Shown piece by piece: positions 5,446 through 7,489 of a stretch of 7,489 nucleotides of DNA (positions are counted from its first letter, which is position 1; every line of letters begins with the position of its first letter). Location: the NCBI GenBank assembly GCA_023252065.1, contig JAHEXO010000094.1, forward strand, positions 1 to 7,489. The letters run 5' to 3'. A program made the translations under genes and the position numbers. A model generated the notes under the pieces. The model was given only the letters and a program-made list of their open reading frames with translations. It was not told the origin of the DNA and made no database searches. The DNA comes from Nocardioides sp. GTDB taxonomy: Bacteria; Actinomycetota; Actinomycetes; Propionibacteriales; Nocardioidaceae.

Positions 5446-6792
5446 ATGACGCTGGCGGCTGACGACGTCGTCCGTCTCCTGATGGCGCTGGGGCTGCTCG
5501 TCATCGTGGCCCATGCGGTCGGCCACGTCTTCGTGCTCCTGAAGCAGCCGCGCGTGATCGGGGAGATCGTGGGGGGCCTGCTCCTGGGCCCCACCGTGCT
5601 CGGTCTCGTGCTGCCCTCCTGGCACGCGGCGCTGTTCCCGGAGGCGGGCGCCGGCGCGGCCGTGCTGGGCTGGTCCTACCAGCTCGGTCTCATGCTGCTG
5701 ATGTTCTGCTCCGGTGCCGAGATGCGCACGATGCTCCGGCCCGGGGAGGGACGCGTCGTCGGTCTGGTGACCGTCATGGGCGTGACCGTGCCGTTCATCG
5801 CCGGCCTCGTCCTCTTCGTGACCATCGACCCCGGGGGTCTCGCCGGTCCGGCCCACAACCAGACCGCCCTGACCCTGGTCTTCGGTCTCGCGGTCGCCGT
5901 CACGAGCATCCCGGTGATCTCCCGGATCATGGTCGACCTCGGCATCATCGACTCGTCGTTCGCGCGTGTGGTGCTCGGGGTCGCCGTGCTCGAGGACCTG
6001 GTGGTCTACGTCGTGCTGGCGGTCGCCCTGGGCATGGTCGCCGCCCCCGGCGCCGCGACGTTCGGCCTGCCGGCCCTGCTCGGCCTGGCGCCCGACAGCG
6101 GCATGGGGATGGCCGCCCACACGGTGACCACCCTGGCCTTCCTGGCGGCGATGGCGTTCGGCGGCCCTGCTCTCTTCCGCCGGCTGCGTGGGTCGCGGTG
6201 GAACCTGGTCGCCACCAGCAGCCCGATCGCCTTCCACCTCGTCTTCCTCTTCGGCGGCACGATCGCCAGCCTCTGGCTGGGCATCACGCCGATCTTCGGT
6301 GCCTTCCTGGCCGGCATGGCCACCAGCGCCGCGACCGATGCCGCCTCCGTCCAGGCCCGCGAGTCGATCAAGGCGTTCTCGTTCGCCTACTTCGTGCCCG
6401 TCTACTTCGCCATCGTCGGCGCCCAGCTCGACCTGCTGCACAGCTTCCAGCCCTTGTTCTTCTGCTGGTTCCTGGTCTTCGCCTGCGCCGTGAAGAGCGC
6501 GAGTGCCTACGCCGGGGCCCGGCTGGCCGGAGAGCCACGGCGCAGCTCCCGCTACATCGCGCTCGCGACGAACGCGCGAGGCGGCCCGGGGATCGTGCTG
6601 GCGTCGGTCGCCTTCGACGCCGGCATCGTCAGCGACGACTTCTACACCTCACTGGTGCTGCTGGCCATCGTGACCTCGATGCTCACCGGGAGCTGGCTGG
6701 GGCGGGTCGTCCGGTCCGGCGGGACGCTGCGCGAGGAGAGCGTCGTCGCGGTGCGACGCGGACGAGCGGCCACCGGCTCGGCTCCCCGCTGA
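5446..6792 (+). CDS. Cation:proton antiporter, CPA2/Kef-like membrane domain only
   Basis: Integral membrane exchanger of protons for Na+ or K+, 448 residues with about 12-13 hydrophobic segments. Family marks are LKQPRVIGEIVGGLLLGPTV (32-51), LMFCSGAEM (85-93), TSIPVISRIMVDLGI (153-167) and LGVAVLEDLVVYVVLA (177-192). The Glu183-Asp184 pair sits where related exchangers carry their ion-binding acids. There is no C-terminal TrkA-N/RCK domain; the protein ends in a short basic tail from about residue 420. The ATG at 5446 has AGGGGG 4 nt upstream, and the open frame before it is not coding in character. The gene is divergent from the sulfation operon. A link to the export or charge balance of a sulfated product is speculation; a general pH or ion-homeostasis role is equally possible. 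The stop lies in an 11-nt tandem repeat. Confidence 0.88.
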   Translation: MTLAADDVVRLLMALGLLVIVAHAVGHVFVLLKQPRVIGEIVGGLLLGPTVLGLVLPSWHAALFPEAGAGAAVLGWSYQLGLMLLMFCSGAEMRTMLRPGEGRVVGLVTVMGVTVPFIAGLVLFVTIDPGGLAGPAHNQTALTLVFGLAVAVTSIPVISRIMVDLGIIDSSFARVVLGVAVLEDLVVYVVLAVALGMVAAPGAATFGLPALLGLAPDSGMGMAAHTVTTLAFLAAMAFGGPALFRRLRGSRWNLVATSSPIAFHLVFLFGGTIASLWLGITPIFGAFLAGMATSAATDAASVQARESIKAFSFAYFVPVYFAIVGAQLDLLHSFQPLFFCWFLVFACAVKSASAYAGARLAGEPRRSSRYIALATNARGGPGIVLASVAFDAGIVSDDFYTSLVLLAIVTSMLTGSWLGRVVRSGGTLREESVVAVRRGRAATGSAPR

Positions 6793-6814
6793 CTCCCCGC
6801 TGACTCCCCGCTGA
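6782..6814 (+). repeat. Perfect triple 11-nt tandem repeat carrying TGA in three frames
   Basis: CTCCCCGCTGA occurs three times without change at 6782-6792, 6793-6803 and 6804-6814. The first copy encodes the end of the antiporter and its stop. Because 11 is not a multiple of 3, the TGA of successive copies (6790, 6801, 6812) falls in each of the three forward frames. A partial fourth copy (CTC) follows. It looks like slippage-type duplication. Confidence 0.9.
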
Positions 6815-6930
6815 CTCAGCGCCCCGTGCATTCGGCGTACGACATCCGCGCATCTTTGGTGGAGGCGCCGGGCCGCGGATCACCGTGAAGTGGGACAGGG
6901 GGCTGGTCTGCCCTGCGAAAGGGGTTCCAG
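6793..6930. other. Spacer between antiporter and oxidoreductase genes
   Basis: This 138-nt gap begins with the last two copies of the 11-nt repeat. ATCCGCG (6844-6850) and CGCGGAT (6874-6880) form a 7-bp inverted repeat with a 23-nt loop; no T-tract follows, so it is weak as a terminator. The ribosome site AAAGGGG (6918-6924) ends it. No convincing promoter was seen, so it is unclear whether the oxidoreductase shares the antiporter transcript. Confidence 0.5.
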
Positions 6931-7489
6931 GTGCACAGAGCACAGCACAAGGCAACGAGCGGGACGAGCGCGACCGAGGGGCTGCGGATCGGGATCGCAG
7001 GCATCGGCTACTGGGGATCCAAGCACGTGCGGACGATGCGGTCCCTCGACTCGGTGAGCCAGGTGTCGGTCATCGACCCGAGCGAGGAGCGCGTCGCCAA
7101 GCTGCGCCACTCCTTCCCGGAGGTGGACAGCTATCCCGACCTCGAGTCGGCGCTTCCCGAGATCGACGCGGTCGTGATCGCGACGCCTCCCAGCACACAC
7201 GCGCCGTTGGCGTGTGCCGCCATGGAGGCCGGCGTCCACGTCCTGGTCGAGAAGCCGTTCGCCTCCAACCTCGAGGACGCCCACCGCATGGTGGAGATGT
7301 CGCGCGAGCGAGGTGTGGTCCTGATGGTGGGGCACACGTTCGAGTACCACTCGGCCGTGTGGGCCCTGCGCGAGATGATCACCCGGGGCGACCTCGGTGA
7401 CCTGTACTACCTGGACACCTCGCGCCTCAACCTCGGTCTCTACCAGCACGACGTGAACGTGCTGTTCGACCTTGCGCCCCACGACATCT
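6931..7489 (+). CDS. Gfo/Idh/MocA-family oxidoreductase, N-terminal part
   Basis: NAD(P)-dependent dehydrogenase, probably acting on a sugar or nucleotide sugar. The first 186 residues are present and the gene runs off the window. An early Rossmann loop GIAGIGYWGSKH (21-32) is followed by an acidic strand end (VIDPSEER, 47-54), ATPPSTH (84-90), and the family EKP motif with K108. GHTFEYH (134-140) comes next. DLAPHDI (180-186) holds the catalytic-type His184. The start is GTG 6931, with AAAGGGG 6 nt upstream; the frame has strong G/C third positions. The LNLGLYQHDVNVLFDLAPHDI region (in part LNLGLYQHDVNV) recalls enzymes like UDP-sugar 3-dehydrogenases (WlbA/WbpB type) of polysaccharide loci. 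That subtype is from memory; the substrate cannot be fixed from half a protein. Confidence 0.9.
   Translation, partial: MHRAQHKATSGTSATEGLRIGIAGIGYWGSKHVRTMRSLDSVSQVSVIDPSEERVAKLRHSFPEVDSYPDLESALPEIDAVVIATPPSTHAPLACAAMEAGVHVLVEKPFASNLEDAHRMVEMSRERGVVLMVGHTFEYHSAVWALREMITRGDLGDLYYLDTSRLNLGLYQHDVNVLFDLAPHDI

Noticed and set aside
5434..6441. Long minus-strand open frame opposite the antiporter
   Set aside because: Its composition is Asp/Glu/His/Gly/Arg-rich and motif-free, as expected for an antisense shadow of a membrane protein gene.
6885..7400. Open frame starting at GTG 6885 in a different frame
   Set aside because: It is an Arg/Pro-rich shadow of the Gfo/Idh/MocA gene, which has clear motifs in the other frame from 6931.

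Overview
The window is G+C-rich DNA with strong G/C preference at third codon positions, frequent GTG starts, tightly packed or overlapping genes and purine-rich ribosome sites. This fits a high-GC actinomycete; a Nocardioides-like organism is my guess from protein style only. I ran no database search. All family calls come from motifs read in the translations.

Layout. (1) 2-178 (+): the last 58 codons of an exported-looking protein of uncertain family. (2) 179-549: a non-coding gap with an 11-nt-period GTTCACC direct repeat resembling a PhoP box, a perfect 18-nt palindrome followed by a T-rich tract, and a possible promoter for the next gene. (3) 550-2543 (+): a compact three-gene signalling operon. 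It encodes a short soluble histidine kinase without a sensor domain, a canonical NarL/FixJ-type response regulator, and a second LuxR-HTH regulator whose receiver has lost every phosphorylation residue. (4) 5163-2540 (-): a three-gene operon in the order histidine phosphatase, sulfotransferase-like protein, ATP sulfurylase. It converges on the signalling operon so closely that the two stop codons share a CTAG. (5) 5164-5445: a divergent intergenic region with several hairpins. (6) 5446-6792 (+): a CPA2/Kef-like cation:proton antiporter. Its stop codon lies in a perfect triple 11-nt repeat that places TGA in all three frames. (7) 6931 to the window edge (+): the N-terminal half of a Gfo/Idh/MocA oxidoreductase of the kind found in nucleotide-sugar pathways.

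How the genes may work together (inference). ATP sulfurylase makes APS from sulfate and ATP. A sulfotransferase uses PAPS, so an APS kinase would be needed from elsewhere. Together with a sugar-nucleotide-type oxidoreductase, this looks like the edge of a locus for a sulfated polysaccharide or other sulfated surface product, with the kinase and two regulators as candidate local control.

The points most worth following are the pseudo-receiver regulator, the unusual active-site residues in the ATP sulfurylase and the phosphatase, and the regulatory repeats. No tRNA, rRNA, insertion sequence or CRISPR array was seen.
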